Shown: positions 35,757-44,162 of the stretch, piece after piece
Numbering within the stretch: the first letter of the stretch is position 1
Layout of the letters: the number at the start of each line of letters is the position of its first letter
NCBI GenBank assembly: GCA_013141115.1
Contig: JABFRP010000002.1
Location: 2,220,647 to 2,284,646, forward strand
Direction: 5' to 3'
Source: Ferruginibacter sp.
Lineage (GTDB): Bacteria; Bacteroidota; Bacteroidia; Chitinophagales; Chitinophagaceae
DNA: 64,000 bases
The notes under the pieces: model-generated
What the model saw: only the letters and a program-made list of their open reading frames with translations
Told to the model about the DNA's origin: nothing
The model's database searches: none
Translations under genes and position numbers: made by a program

Positions 35757-36422
35757 ATGAGAAAATCATTTCTTTTTATTGCCATGGTATTAATTTCGCT
35801 GGAGTTATTTGCCCAAAAATATCCTGAACCGGAATTTAGTAACGAGGTGTATTACCTGAAAAAAGACAGCATTAATACTGTAATAAGATTGGAAAAAGGA
35901 ACTGCTAAAATGGAATCCAAAACAAAGTTGGGTGGCTTCGGCGGTTCTGAAAGTGGTTACGAACTAAGCGATTCAAAGTCGGCTGTGCGTTTGAAAAGCG
36001 GCTCTAACCTGTCTTTTGTTTTTTCAAACGGTGCTGGTGCTTCCTCCGGATCAACTACATCTTCTAAGGAAAGAGATTCCATGATGCAGGCGAATGGTAT
36101 GGATCCTTCCATGATGCAGGGAATGGGCGGTATGAGTAGTATGAATGACCCGGCAAATAGTATTACCCTTTATAAACTCGATGCTTCCAGTAATAAAAGA
36201 AAAGTGCTTTTACAAAAGAATCCAGGCATGATGCCATTTGGCAGTAAAAAACAAAGATCCAGCGAAAAGTATACTTTTAGCGTAAAAAAAATAAAAGAGG
36301 GTTACTGGGAACTGGTAATCGATAAATTTTTACCCAAAGGCGAATATGCTTTTACCATGATGAACATGATGAATATGACCATGGGGGGCGAAACATTGTT
36401 GTTTGCTTTTGGTATTGATTAA
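35757..36422 (+). CDS. Secreted protein of unknown function (FAFGID family, member 2)
   Basis: A 221-residue exported protein with the signal peptide SFLFIAMVLISLELFAQ. A serine/glycine- and methionine-rich middle (SSGSTTSSKERDSMMQANGMDPSMMQGM) separates two beta-rich parts. The C-terminus, LPKGEYAFTMMNMMNMTMGGETLLFAFGID, matches the end of the 34373 gene product. The unusual Met-rich stretches could bind metal such as copper, but this is a guess from composition. It is 25 bases after the barrel gene. Confidence 0.72.
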   Translation: MRKSFLFIAMVLISLELFAQKYPEPEFSNEVYYLKKDSINTVIRLEKGTAKMESKTKLGGFGGSESGYELSDSKSAVRLKSGSNLSFVFSNGAGASSGSTTSSKERDSMMQANGMDPSMMQGMGGMSSMNDPANSITLYKLDASSNKRKVLLQKNPGMMPFGSKKQRSSEKYTFSVKKIKEGYWELVIDKFLPKGEYAFTMMNMMNMTMGGETLLFAFGID

Positions 36423-36500
36423 TTTTATTTTCTTTAACAACCGGTTCAATAATTTTTGTGGAAATAAATCCGTTAAGCATCTCAGCCTAACAAAATCTCC

Positions 36501-37154
36501 ATGAAATTTTTTATGAAACTATCCGCAACAGCATTATTGCTGCTGGCCAGCTTTACAGCACTGGCATATTTTTTTTGGTACAAACCCAAATTCAATTCCA
36601 AAGCAGCCGCAGCTTCTTTTGTAATAAATGAAAGGGCAAGCTCAAAAAAATTATTAGAAAGATTAAAGCTGAAGGCCGATGATATGGCTTTGTATGCCAA
36701 ACAGCATGACTATAATACCCGCTATTGTTTTATGGTGGATATGAAAATAGCATCGGGCAAAAAGCGGTTCTTTGTGTATGACCTTAAAAATGACTCGGTA
36801 GAACTGGCCGGACTGGTTACGCATGGCAGCGGCAAAGTAAACAGCAACGATATTCAATTTTCTAATGCAGAAGGCAGCTTGTGTACATCACTGGGTAAAT
36901 ATAAAATAGGCAACTCTTACAATGGTAAATTTGGATTAGCTTTTAAATTGTATGGCCTGGATAACAGCAATAGTAATGCTTTTAACCGCTTTGTGGTTTT
37001 ACATTCGCACTCCTGTGTGCCCAGCGAAGAAACGGCACCATTCCCCATTTGCGAAAGCTGGGGTTGCCCCACAGTTGCTCCTACTTTTTTAACGGAGCTG
37101 AAAATTTATATTGATAAGTCGGAGAAACCTATCTTGTTGAACATCTATTATTGA
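36501..37154 (+). CDS. Murein L,D-transpeptidase catalytic-domain family protein (YkuD_2)
   Basis: A 217-residue exported protein with an N-terminal membrane anchor or signal (SATALLLLASFTALAYFFW). The central and C-terminal parts fit the YkuD_2 family: RYCFMVDMKIASGKKRFFVYDLKNDSV, VTHGSGKVN, FSNAEGSLCTSLGKYKIG and the catalytic segment HSHS...CESWGCPTVAP, with Cys as the likely nucleophile. Such enzymes form or trim 3-3 cross-links in peptidoglycan. It is the last gene of the co-directional run. A hairpin repeat follows at 37159-37211. Confidence 0.9.
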   Translation: MKFFMKLSATALLLLASFTALAYFFWYKPKFNSKAAAASFVINERASSKKLLERLKLKADDMALYAKQHDYNTRYCFMVDMKIASGKKRFFVYDLKNDSVELAGLVTHGSGKVNSNDIQFSNAEGSLCTSLGKYKIGNSYNGKFGLAFKLYGLDNSNSNAFNRFVVLHSHSCVPSEETAPFPICESWGCPTVAPTFLTELKIYIDKSEKPILLNIYY

Positions 37155-37158
37155 AGTG

Positions 37159-37211
37159 GCCCGCAGAAATCGCAGAGATTCGCAGAAGAGTACATTTGTT
37201 TTTCTGCGGGC
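37159..37211. repeat. Inverted-repeat element between convergent genes
   Basis: GCCCGCAGAAA (37159-37169) pairs perfectly with TTTCTGCGGGC (37201-37211). The centre contains further copies of the CGCAGA unit (TCGCAGAGATTCGCAGAAG). It fills the gap between the L,D-transpeptidase gene and scpA. It may serve as a two-way terminator but looks like a dispersed repeat. Confidence 0.65.
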
Positions 37212-37219
37212 AAAATTCC

Positions 37220-38020
37220 TTAATTCCAGGTAGTGGGGTTATCATTGGGTAAAAGCCCTACCACATCTTCTTCTCTTTCTTCGTTCCATTCCACAATAAA
37301 ATTATTTCTTCCCTCGCCAATTAAAAGGGTAATGTAACGGGCCTGTGCCATTTCCAGCATATTTAAAAACAGGAACAGGGCATGTATGCGGTTATCGCAC
37401 ACTTCAAATATTTTTTCGAACGATAATGTTTTTTCTCTTTTACAAATGCTGTGCATATACTCACGGCTGCCTTCCATGGTATAATTATATTGCACCACGG
37501 TGTGTACCGGTTTGTTATTACGCTCCTGTAATTTTTGCACCACTTTTTCAAAAGCCTTCATTAATTTAAATAAAGTAACGGCTTGTATCTCCGTTCCTTC
37601 ACCAGCTTCTTCACCAATTTGTGCAATTTCTCTTTGTACATTACCACGCTTAACTATCATCATACGCACGGCTTCCATTTCAGCCATTTGTGTTGCAGCT
37701 TCTTTAAACTTTTTGTATTCCAGTATTTTGTTTACCAGTTCCTGGCGGGGATCGATCTCGTTACCTAATGCATCCACTTCTTTGCGGGGCAACAGCATTT
37801 TTGCTTTAATACGCATTAATGTACTGATGAATAGAATGAACTCACTGCTCAGTTCAATATTCAGCTTTTCGCCCTGGTGTATAAAATCCAAAAAGTCGTT
37901 GGTGATCTTTGTAATGGGAATATTATAAATATCCAGTTCATCCCTTTCAATAAAGAATAATAAAAGGTCAAACGGGCCTTCAAATTCATCTAGTTTTATC
38001 TGATAAGATGGTGCATTCAC
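37220..38020 (-). CDS. scpA: Segregation and condensation protein A
   Basis: ScpA is the kleisin subunit that links SMC heads with ScpB for chromosome condensation and segregation. The 266-residue protein begins with the family signature YQIKLDEFEGPFDLLLFFIERDELDIYNIPITKITNDFLDFI, has the SSEFILFISTLMRIKAKMLLPRK helix region, and ends with a winged-helix-like part (FLFLNMLEMAQARYITLLIGEGRNNFIVEW). Start ATG at 38020. No scpB is adjacent. Confidence 0.95.
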   Translation of the reverse strand: MNAPSYQIKLDEFEGPFDLLLFFIERDELDIYNIPITKITNDFLDFIHQGEKLNIELSSEFILFISTLMRIKAKMLLPRKEVDALGNEIDPRQELVNKILEYKKFKEAATQMAEMEAVRMMIVKRGNVQREIAQIGEEAGEGTEIQAVTLFKLMKAFEKVVQKLQERNNKPVHTVVQYNYTMEGSREYMHSICKREKTLSFEKIFEVCDNRIHALFLFLNMLEMAQARYITLLIGEGRNNFIVEWNEEREEDVVGLLPNDNPTTWN

Positions 38021-38040
38021 TATGTCACAATTGTGTGGTT

Positions 38041-38072
38041 AAAAAAAAGCCTCCCGTTTTTTAAGCGGGAGG
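38041..38072 (-). terminator. Rho-independent terminator of the DUF3078 gene
   Basis: On the minus strand CCTCCCG and CGGGAGG form a perfect 7-bp stem with a 9-base loop, followed by eight T. It lies about 100 bases after the DUF3078 stop and just before the scpA start. Confidence 0.8.
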
Positions 38073-38174
38073 AGCAAATGTATTAATAAGTTAAGATACT
38101 TGTACAGCTAATTATAGCAGCCCATATTTAATGTGGACAAAATATTAAAATATAAAGCAACAGCTGCTAAAAGT

Positions 38175-39056
38175 TTACAATTTGTAGCTTAAACCCACGC
38201 CAATTGCATGTTGTGTTTGTAAATGCTTTACTTCTAGATCGTTATACCGGGCATTTAAACTAACTGTGGCACCAATGTATTTATTTACAGTTAATGTAAA
38301 CAGGTTGTTCCAATCTAATATTACATTGCCGGGATTATCTAAATAATTAGAATAAGCAGTAAATACAGATTTGTAATTAACCCCTTTGCCCAGGTCGTAA
38401 TTTAAATTGGCTTGTACAAAAGCACCTAACCCAAATGCGGTGGTTTTGGCAGAATCTACACCAAATGCTTTAACATTTTTTAAGCTGGGGGCCAGTTTTG
38501 TGGTAACATTTGCCATTAATGGAGATGCCAGTACCGAAAAATGCACGTTGGGTTTATATAATATACCGGGGCCAAATTTGATATAACCGGGAGTCATAAA
38601 AAAATGATCAAACTGACTTTCTATACTTACAAAACCTGCAAAACTCCAGCTTTTCTTAAACTCTCTGCCATAAGTGCTGTTGAAGTTAAAGTAATCATCA
38701 TTTTTTAAAAATTTATTGCCGGTTGATGTTGCTCTTGAAACACCATACCTTGCCCTGAAAGAATTCAGCCAGTTTATTTTTCCTTTTTTCTGATCAAAAT
38801 TATAATCAATCAGTGCTTTAATTCCGATAGAAGATTTTTCGCCACCCTTTGCCCAGTAATCATTTCTTCCGGCTTCGTTAATGGCTAAATTAATAGTACC
38901 GCCTTTTGTCCAGCCATCCTTAAGGTCTGCTTTGCTCTTTGTTAAGTTGGCAGCAGCTTCATCAGCTTTTTTCTTTGCTTCGTCGGAGGTGGTTTGTGCG
39001 TGCAAAGCAGTAAATGATAATAATGCAATTGCAAGCAGATAAAGTTTTGTTGTCAT
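38175..39056 (-). CDS. DUF3078 domain-containing outer-membrane protein
   Basis: A 293-residue exported protein with a signal peptide (LLAIALLSFTALHAQ) and a short Lys/Ala-rich helix (SDEAKKKADEAAANLTKSKAD). The DUF3078 body has GWTKGGTINLAINEAGRNDYWAKGGEKSSIGIKALIDY. The rest alternates in strands and ends in an aromatic-poor HAIGVGLSYKL, consistent with an outer-membrane barrel. Family function is not established. It lies between scpA and mscL on the same strand, with terminators on both sides, so it is probably monocistronic. Confidence 0.87.
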   Translation of the reverse strand: MTTKLYLLAIALLSFTALHAQTTSDEAKKKADEAAANLTKSKADLKDGWTKGGTINLAINEAGRNDYWAKGGEKSSIGIKALIDYNFDQKKGKINWLNSFRARYGVSRATSTGNKFLKNDDYFNFNSTYGREFKKSWSFAGFVSIESQFDHFFMTPGYIKFGPGILYKPNVHFSVLASPLMANVTTKLAPSLKNVKAFGVDSAKTTAFGLGAFVQANLNYDLGKGVNYKSVFTAYSNYLDNPGNVILDWNNLFTLTVNKYIGATVSLNARYNDLEVKHLQTQHAIGVGLSYKL

Positions 39057-39074
39057 GATAATAATTTTTTTAAT

Positions 39075-39110
39075 AAAAAAGCATTGTTGCCACTAAGACA
39101 AACAATGCTT
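39075..39110 (-). terminator. Rho-independent terminator of mscL
   Basis: On the minus strand AAGCATTGTT and AACAATGCTT form a perfect 10-bp stem with a 12-base loop, followed by a T-run. It lies just after the mscL stop. Confidence 0.8.
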
Positions 39111-39135
39111 TATTAAGGTTGTATGATAAATTGAA

Positions 39136-39540
39136 TTATTTTTTCAGAGAGTCCCTTATTTCCATTAATAAGGCATCGGTAGAAGATGGTGCGGCAGGGG
39201 CTTCTTCCTGTTTTTTCTTCATGCTGTTGATCGCTTTTATTACTAAAAACATTACAAACGCAACGATGATGAAATTGATGATAGCAGTTAAAAAATCGCC
39301 GTATTTAAGTTCAACAGCTTCGCTGGTAACTTTGCCAGCGGCATCTGTAACTTTTTCTTTAAGGGTGAATACATTTTTGCTTAAATCAGCACCGCCAATC
39401 ATTCCAATTAATGGCGAAACAACGCCTTCCGTAAAAGAAGTCACCACTTTTCCAAAAGCGCCGCCCATTACAAATGCAACAGCAATGTCAACCAAATTGC
39501 CCTTCATTGCAAAATCCTTAAATTCTTTGATAAATCCCAT
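39136..39540 (-). CDS. mscL: Large-conductance mechanosensitive channel
   Basis: MscL opens under membrane tension and releases solutes during hypo-osmotic shock. The 134-residue protein has the usual N-terminal amphipathic helix and first pore helix (FIKEFKDFAMKGNLVDIAVAFVMGGAFGKVVTSF), the loop with SPLIGMIGG, the second helix (FLTAIINFIIVAFVMFLVIKAIN) and a C-terminal acidic/helical bundle end. Length is typical for the family. It stands alone with its own terminator. Confidence 0.96.
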   Translation of the reverse strand: MGFIKEFKDFAMKGNLVDIAVAFVMGGAFGKVVTSFTEGVVSPLIGMIGGADLSKNVFTLKEKVTDAAGKVTSEAVELKYGDFLTAIINFIIVAFVMFLVIKAINSMKKKQEEAPAAPSSTDALLMEIRDSLKK

Positions 39541-39741
39541 AATTGAAAGTTTTTAATTTGATAAAAAATAAATGATAAAATTTATCACAAGATGAGGTTA
39601 GGCGGTAAAAATATAATTTAATGAATGTAAAGTCAAATTATTTTAAAATTTATTTTAAAAATTGCCGAAAATACTGAATAGAAATATCTTTTGGAGGCAT
39701 TTCATTTAAAATCTTCACCTTTGCCCCTTAAAATTTTTCTG

Positions 39742-40620
39742 TTGAAACAAGGGTTTTTAAACTGGCTCATCTTTATTATTCTTTCCATTATTTGGGGCAG
39801 CAGCTTTGTGTTAATGAAGGAAGGGTTGGTAAATTTATCGGCATACCAGGTAGCATCTTTGCGTATTGTTTTTTCGGGTATTGTGCTGTTGCCCAGTGCA
39901 ATAAAACATTTCAGGATAATTCCAAAAGATAAGCTACTGGTTATATTTATGAGTGGCGTGCTGGGTAGTTTATTGCCGGCTTATTTGTTTTGTATTGCCG
40001 AGGAAGGAATTGACAGCGCCCTGGCAGGTACGCTTAACAGTCTTACACCCATTTTTGTAATAATTACGGGTGCATTATTTTTTAAAAGCACACCTACCAG
40101 CAATAAAATCTGGGGCATCGTTATTTCTTTTACGGGTAGTATTTTATTATTGTTTAGTAAGGGGCATATGCAGGAAAGCCAGAACCTGATGTATATTTCT
40201 TTTGTGGTACTGGCTACTATTTTTTATGGCTTTAATGTAAATATGGTACACAAGCACTTAAAAGATATAGGCTCTTTGCAAATTGCTGCGGTGGCGCTTA
40301 CACTTAATGCTGTGCCGGCACTATTGGTGTTAATTTTTACGGGCTACTTTAATTTGCCTTTAAATGATAAGGGTGTTTTGTTATCTACAGCCGCAGCTGC
40401 GGTGCTGGGTATTTTTGGTACTGCCGTAGCCTCGGTTATTTTTTATATGCTGGTAAAGCGTGCCGGAGCCATTTTTGCATCTATGGTTACTTATGGCATA
40501 CCAGTGGTGGCCATTATTTGGGGTATCATTTATAAAGAAGCAGTGGGGTGGAAGCAAGTGGCCTGTTTAATACTTATTTTATACGGGGTATATTTTGCCA
40601 ACCGAAAGGGCAGGCAATAG
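39742..40620 (+). CDS. EamA-family (DMT superfamily) transporter
   Basis: A drug/metabolite-type exporter with ten membrane helices in two EamA repeats. The first repeat starts with IIWGSSFVLMKEGLVNLSAYQVASLRIVFSGIVLLP and the second around YISFVVLATIFYGFNVNMVHKHL. The C-terminus, YKEAVGWKQVACLILILYGVYFANRKGRQ, is typical. The start is uncertain: TTG at 39742 is preferred (292 residues), because a promoter-like CACCTTTG lies just upstream, while TTG at 39691 would add a polar 17-residue extension. The substrate is unknown. Confidence 0.87.
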   Translation: MKQGFLNWLIFIILSIIWGSSFVLMKEGLVNLSAYQVASLRIVFSGIVLLPSAIKHFRIIPKDKLLVIFMSGVLGSLLPAYLFCIAEEGIDSALAGTLNSLTPIFVIITGALFFKSTPTSNKIWGIVISFTGSILLLFSKGHMQESQNLMYISFVVLATIFYGFNVNMVHKHLKDIGSLQIAAVALTLNAVPALLVLIFTGYFNLPLNDKGVLLSTAAAAVLGIFGTAVASVIFYMLVKRAGAIFASMVTYGIPVVAIIWGIIYKEAVGWKQVACLILILYGVYFANRKGRQ

Positions 40621-40712
40621 CCTTCGGGCATTTTAGTATGGTTTTTACAACTGGTTGTAAACGTAATGCACCTCCACAAAAAATAATCCACTTCTTGTAT
40701 TTATTTTCAATC

Positions 40713-40720
40713 TACATTTG
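40713..40720 (+). promoter_or_regulatory. Bacteroidota promoter upstream of kup
   Basis: TACATTTG fits TAnnTTTG, with a TTG at 40695-40697 18 bases upstream. The start codon is at 40892, so the leader would be about 165 bases and would include the dispersed repeat at 40784. Confidence 0.5.
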
Positions 40721-40783
40721 TACTTCGTTTTTTTAAAACGGCTACTACGCTGTAATAAAAGATGATAGAAGAACTAACTGTAG

Positions 40784-40806
40784 AAGAGTGCGACGCCTGT
40801 GAAGCT
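40784..40806 (+). repeat. Dispersed repeat, copy 2 (kup leader)
   Basis: AAGAGTGCGACGCC followed by TGTGAAGCT, matching the copy in the leuS leader (9517-9539) at 21 of 23 positions. Further downstream the related AAGTGCGAAGC occurs near 40846-40856. Confidence 0.7.
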
Positions 40807-40891
40807 GACCTGTGGTTTACCGCTGGTTACCCAAAAATAAAAGTGCGAAGCAATTTTTTATACAACTCATTGAACGTTTAAATTTTTTGTA

Positions 40892-42907
40892 GTGTCCAAA
40901 CATGTTAACAAGGTAACCCTTGCAGGATTAATTGTAGCCCTTGGGATTATTTACGGCGATATTGGTACTTCTCCGTTGTATGTATTCAGCGAAATTATTA
41001 ATGGTAAAGTGATTGAACCGTTGCTTATCATTGGCGGGCTCAGTTGTATTATATGGACGCTGACCCTGCAAACTACTTTTAAATATGTAATACTTACCCT
41101 TAAGGCCGATAACCGGGGAGAGGGTGGTATTTTTAGTTTATACACTCTTGTACGAAGGCAAAAAAAATGGTTGGTTATACCTGCCATGATTGGTGGTGCT
41201 GCATTGCTGGCCGATGGTATGATTACTCCGCCCATTTCGGTGTCAGCTGCGGTAGAAGGTTTGCGTAATATTCCTGTGCTGCAAGATATTACTGAAAGAA
41301 CCATCATTATTATTGTACTGGCTATTTTAACGCTGTTGTTTTTTATGCAGCAGTTTGGCAGTGCAAGTATTGGAAAAATGTTTGGCCCCATCATGCTTAT
41401 CTGGTTTACCATGCTGGCTGTTTTGGGAATATCACATATATCCGATGAGTGGAGTATTTTAAAAGCGTTTAACCCTTACTATGCCATAAAAATTTTAACG
41501 GTTTACCCCAAAGGTTTTTGGTTATTGGGGGCGGTGTTTTTGTGTACTACAGGTGCCGAAGCATTGTACAGCGACCTTGGGCATTGCGGCAGAGCAAACA
41601 TTCGCTATACCTGGATATTTGTAAAAACCACTTTAATACTTAATTACCTTGGCCAGGGGGCATGGTTGCTACACAACAATACCGGAAAAGTATTTGCAAC
41701 AGGCGAAATACTGGAGAAAATACCAGGAGCCCTTGTAATGAAGAATCCGTTTTTTGAATTAATGCCACATTGGTTTTTGCTGGCCGGTATTGTTATTGCC
41801 GCACTGGCTGCTATTATTGCCAGCCAGGCATTAATAAGCGGCTCGTTTACTTTAATAAGCGAAGCCATAAGGCTTAACCTGTGGCCCAAAATGAAAATTA
41901 ATTATCCCAGCGAAGCAAGGGGGCAATTATTTATACCGGGTATAAATACCCTGTTGTTTGTAGGTTGTGTGGGTATTGTACTGTATTTTCAAAACTCGGG
42001 AGCAATGGGTGCTGCATACGGCCTTGCTATTACATTGTGTATGCTGGCTACCACTATATTGTTTTCTAATTACATGATCTCCCGAAGAAATAACCCTATT
42101 TTAATTTATCTTTTTTTAATTCTTTTCTTAACTATTGAAATAAGTTTTTTAATTGCCAACCTCGATAAATTTCCTCATGGTGGTTATGTTACCTTAATTG
42201 TTGGCGGTGGTTTATTTGCGGTAATGTATGTGTGGTTTAGGGCACGAAAAATTAAAAACCGTTATGTGGAGTTTGTAAGGCTGGAAGAATATATACCCAA
42301 ACTGGAGGAACTAAGTAACGATATTACAGTGCCTAAATACGCTACGCACCTGGTGTATTTAACCAGTGCCAATAACCCAAAAGAAATTGAACATAAAATT
42401 ATTTACAGCATATTAAGTGGCAAACCTAAACGTGCCGATATTTATTGGTTTGTACATGTGGATACATTGGATGATCCTTATACTTCCGACTATTCGGTAG
42501 AGCATATTATTCCCAACGATATTATCCGTGTGGAGTTTCGTCTTGGATTCCGTATTGCACCAAGGATAAATTTAATGTTTAAAAAAGTGGTGGAAGACCT
42601 GGTGGCCAACCGTGAAGTGAATGTTACCAGCCGTTACGAAAGTCAGCAGCGCAATAATGTAACCGGCGATTTTCAGTTTGTGGTTATGGAGAAATTTTTA
42701 TCAGAAGAGAATGAACTGCCCTTCTTTGAAAAACTGATCATGCGTTTGTATTTCTGGGTAAAAGAAATATCGTTGAGTGAGGAAAAAGGTTTTGGTCTGG
42801 AGCAAAGTAAAGTGCAGGTAGAAAAATTTCCGCTGATAGTAGCACCTGTTAGTAAACTTAAACTTACCAGGATATATACTGATGAAGAGGAAGAAGACTT
42901 TGCATGA
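40892..42907 (+). CDS. kup: KUP-family potassium uptake protein
   Basis: A 671-residue K+ transporter in the inner membrane. The first half has twelve helices with the family signatures LGIIYGDIGTSPLYVFSEI, ADNRGEGGIFSLYTLVRR, GAALLADGMITPPISVSAAVEGL and ALYSDLGHCGRANIRYTW. The C-terminal cytoplasmic domain (about 470-671) is a normal part of the family. The start is GTG at 40892. Its stop overlaps the ATG of the rhodanese gene by 4 bases, so the two are coupled. Confidence 0.96.
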   Translation: MSKHVNKVTLAGLIVALGIIYGDIGTSPLYVFSEIINGKVIEPLLIIGGLSCIIWTLTLQTTFKYVILTLKADNRGEGGIFSLYTLVRRQKKWLVIPAMIGGAALLADGMITPPISVSAAVEGLRNIPVLQDITERTIIIIVLAILTLLFFMQQFGSASIGKMFGPIMLIWFTMLAVLGISHISDEWSILKAFNPYYAIKILTVYPKGFWLLGAVFLCTTGAEALYSDLGHCGRANIRYTWIFVKTTLILNYLGQGAWLLHNNTGKVFATGEILEKIPGALVMKNPFFELMPHWFLLAGIVIAALAAIIASQALISGSFTLISEAIRLNLWPKMKINYPSEARGQLFIPGINTLLFVGCVGIVLYFQNSGAMGAAYGLAITLCMLATTILFSNYMISRRNNPILIYLFLILFLTIEISFLIANLDKFPHGGYVTLIVGGGLFAVMYVWFRARKIKNRYVEFVRLEEYIPKLEELSNDITVPKYATHLVYLTSANNPKEIEHKIIYSILSGKPKRADIYWFVHVDTLDDPYTSDYSVEHIIPNDIIRVEFRLGFRIAPRINLMFKKVVEDLVANREVNVTSRYESQQRNNVTGDFQFVVMEKFLSEENELPFFEKLIMRLYFWVKEISLSEEKGFGLEQSKVQVEKFPLIVAPVSKLKLTRIYTDEEEEDFA

Positions 42908-43206
42908 AAAGTATAACTGCCACCGAGCTTGCACTGCTAATTGAAAATAAAAATGATTTTCAATTAGTAGATGTACGGGAGCCGGAAGAACATGATGAAT
43001 TTAATATTGGTGGCCAGTTAATTCCACTGGGAGAAATAGCGCATCAACTACATAAAATTTCAACTGATAAACCAGTAATTATTTATTGCCGCAAAGGCAT
43101 ACGCAGCCAGATCGCTATTCAACGCTTGCAGGATAAATTTCCCTTTACTAATCTCATAAATCTTGTTGGCGGTACTGAGGCATGGAAAAGAGAGTTTAGA
43201 GTTTGA
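42904..43206 (+). CDS. Rhodanese-like sulfurtransferase domain protein
   Basis: A single-domain rhodanese of 100 residues. The active-site loop is IIYCRKGIRS, with Cys62, and the earlier signature VDVREPEEHDEFNIGGQLIPLGEI is present. It may carry persulfide sulfur or act as a regulator. It overlaps kup by 4 bases. The last residues (REFRV and the TGA stop) are encoded by heptamers of an intergenic repeat element beginning at 43191, so the natural C-terminus has probably been replaced or shortened. Confidence 0.92.
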   Translation: MKSITATELALLIENKNDFQLVDVREPEEHDEFNIGGQLIPLGEIAHQLHKISTDKPVIIYCRKGIRSQIAIQRLQDKFPFTNLINLVGGTEAWKREFRV

Positions 43207-43284
43207 GGTTTGTGGTTACAAACAGAATACCTAATTTAACAGTGTTCAACAACTGCAAACCATAAACAACAAACCTCAAACAGT
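43191..43284. repeat. Inverted heptamer-repeat element between rhodanese and hydrolase genes
   Basis: The left arm at 43191-43218 reads AGAGTTT/AGAGTTT/GAGGTTT/GTGGTTA. The right arm at 43257-43284 reads AAACCAT/AAACAAC/AAACCTC/AAACAGT. The arms are inverted with the shared unit NNNGTTT, and the centre is 38 bp. The left arm supplies the stop codon of the rhodanese gene, and the right arm ends five bases before the next start codon. Confidence 0.85.
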
Positions 43285-43289
43285 TTAAC

Positions 43290-44078
43290 TTGCTTCAAAT
43301 CGCTCTCTATATTATTGCCGGCATTGTTGTACTTTCTGTTATTATTTATTTTGTGCAGGAAAAATTTATTTTTAAGCCCGAAAAACTACAGCAGGATTTT
43401 ATTTACAAATACGATGCTCCCTTTAGAGAATTGTTTTTTGATGTGGAAGAAGGCGTACGCATAAATGGGTTGCATTTTCATGTAGAAAAACCACTAGGGC
43501 TGGTATTGTATTTTCATGGCAACAGCCGCAGCATTAAAGGCTGGGCAAAATATGCCAAAGATTTTTACCGTTATAAATATGATGTGGTACTTGTAGATTA
43601 CCGTGGCTTTGGCAAAAGTACCGGCAAACGCAACGAAAAAGATATGTTGAGCGATATGCAGTTTGTGTATGATACACTTACCAAAATTTATCCGCAAAAT
43701 CACCTGATTATTTATGGCCGCAGTTTGGGCAGCGGCTTTGCTGCAAAGCTGGCGGCAGATAATACACCACGCTATTTAATTTTAGATGCGCCGTATTTTA
43801 GTTTTAAAAAAACTATTGAACGTTTTTTGCCTATACTACCGGTAAAATATATTTTACGTTTTCATTTACGTACCGATAAGTGGATACCCAAAGTAAATTG
43901 CCATACATATATTTTGCATGGCACTAAAGATTTTTTAATACCGATCAATAACAGCGAAAAATTACAACAGCTAAATCCACGGAAAATTACTTTGATACGG
44001 ATACACGGCGGTAAACATAATAACCTGCCTACGTTTCCGGAGTACCATAATTTTATAAGAGATATTCTGCAGGCATAA
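43290..44078 (+). CDS. Alpha/beta hydrolase, membrane-anchored
   Basis: A 262-residue serine hydrolase. An N-terminal hydrophobic helix (LYIIAGIVVLSVIIYF) anchors it. The fold shows VLYFHGNSRSIKGW (oxyanion region), VLVDYRGFGKSTGKR, the nucleophile elbow GRSLGSG, an acid in ILHGTKDFLIPI and the catalytic His in IHGGKHNNL. The start is TTG at 43290. It is a paralogue of the next gene (44163), with the same order of motifs. The pair resembles the Bem46/YfhR-type alpha/beta hydrolases. Substrate unknown. Confidence 0.88.
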   Translation: MLQIALYIIAGIVVLSVIIYFVQEKFIFKPEKLQQDFIYKYDAPFRELFFDVEEGVRINGLHFHVEKPLGLVLYFHGNSRSIKGWAKYAKDFYRYKYDVVLVDYRGFGKSTGKRNEKDMLSDMQFVYDTLTKIYPQNHLIIYGRSLGSGFAAKLAADNTPRYLILDAPYFSFKKTIERFLPILPVKYILRFHLRTDKWIPKVNCHTYILHGTKDFLIPINNSEKLQQLNPRKITLIRIHGGKHNNLPTFPEYHNFIRDILQA

Positions 44079-44150
44079 CAAAAGGGTGAAGCAAAATAAT
44101 TTTAACCAGCCTGCCGCTGCCTTGTAGCTTTTGCCCTTGCAGCTTTCCCC

Positions 44151-44158
44151 TACTTTTG
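44151..44158 (+). promoter_or_regulatory. Bacteroidota promoter of the second alpha/beta hydrolase
   Basis: TACTTTTG fits TAnnTTTG with a TTG at 44131-44133 20 bases upstream. The ATG is at 44163, so transcription would begin at or next to the start codon and the mRNA would be nearly leaderless. Confidence 0.5.
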
Positions 44159-44162
44159 CAAT

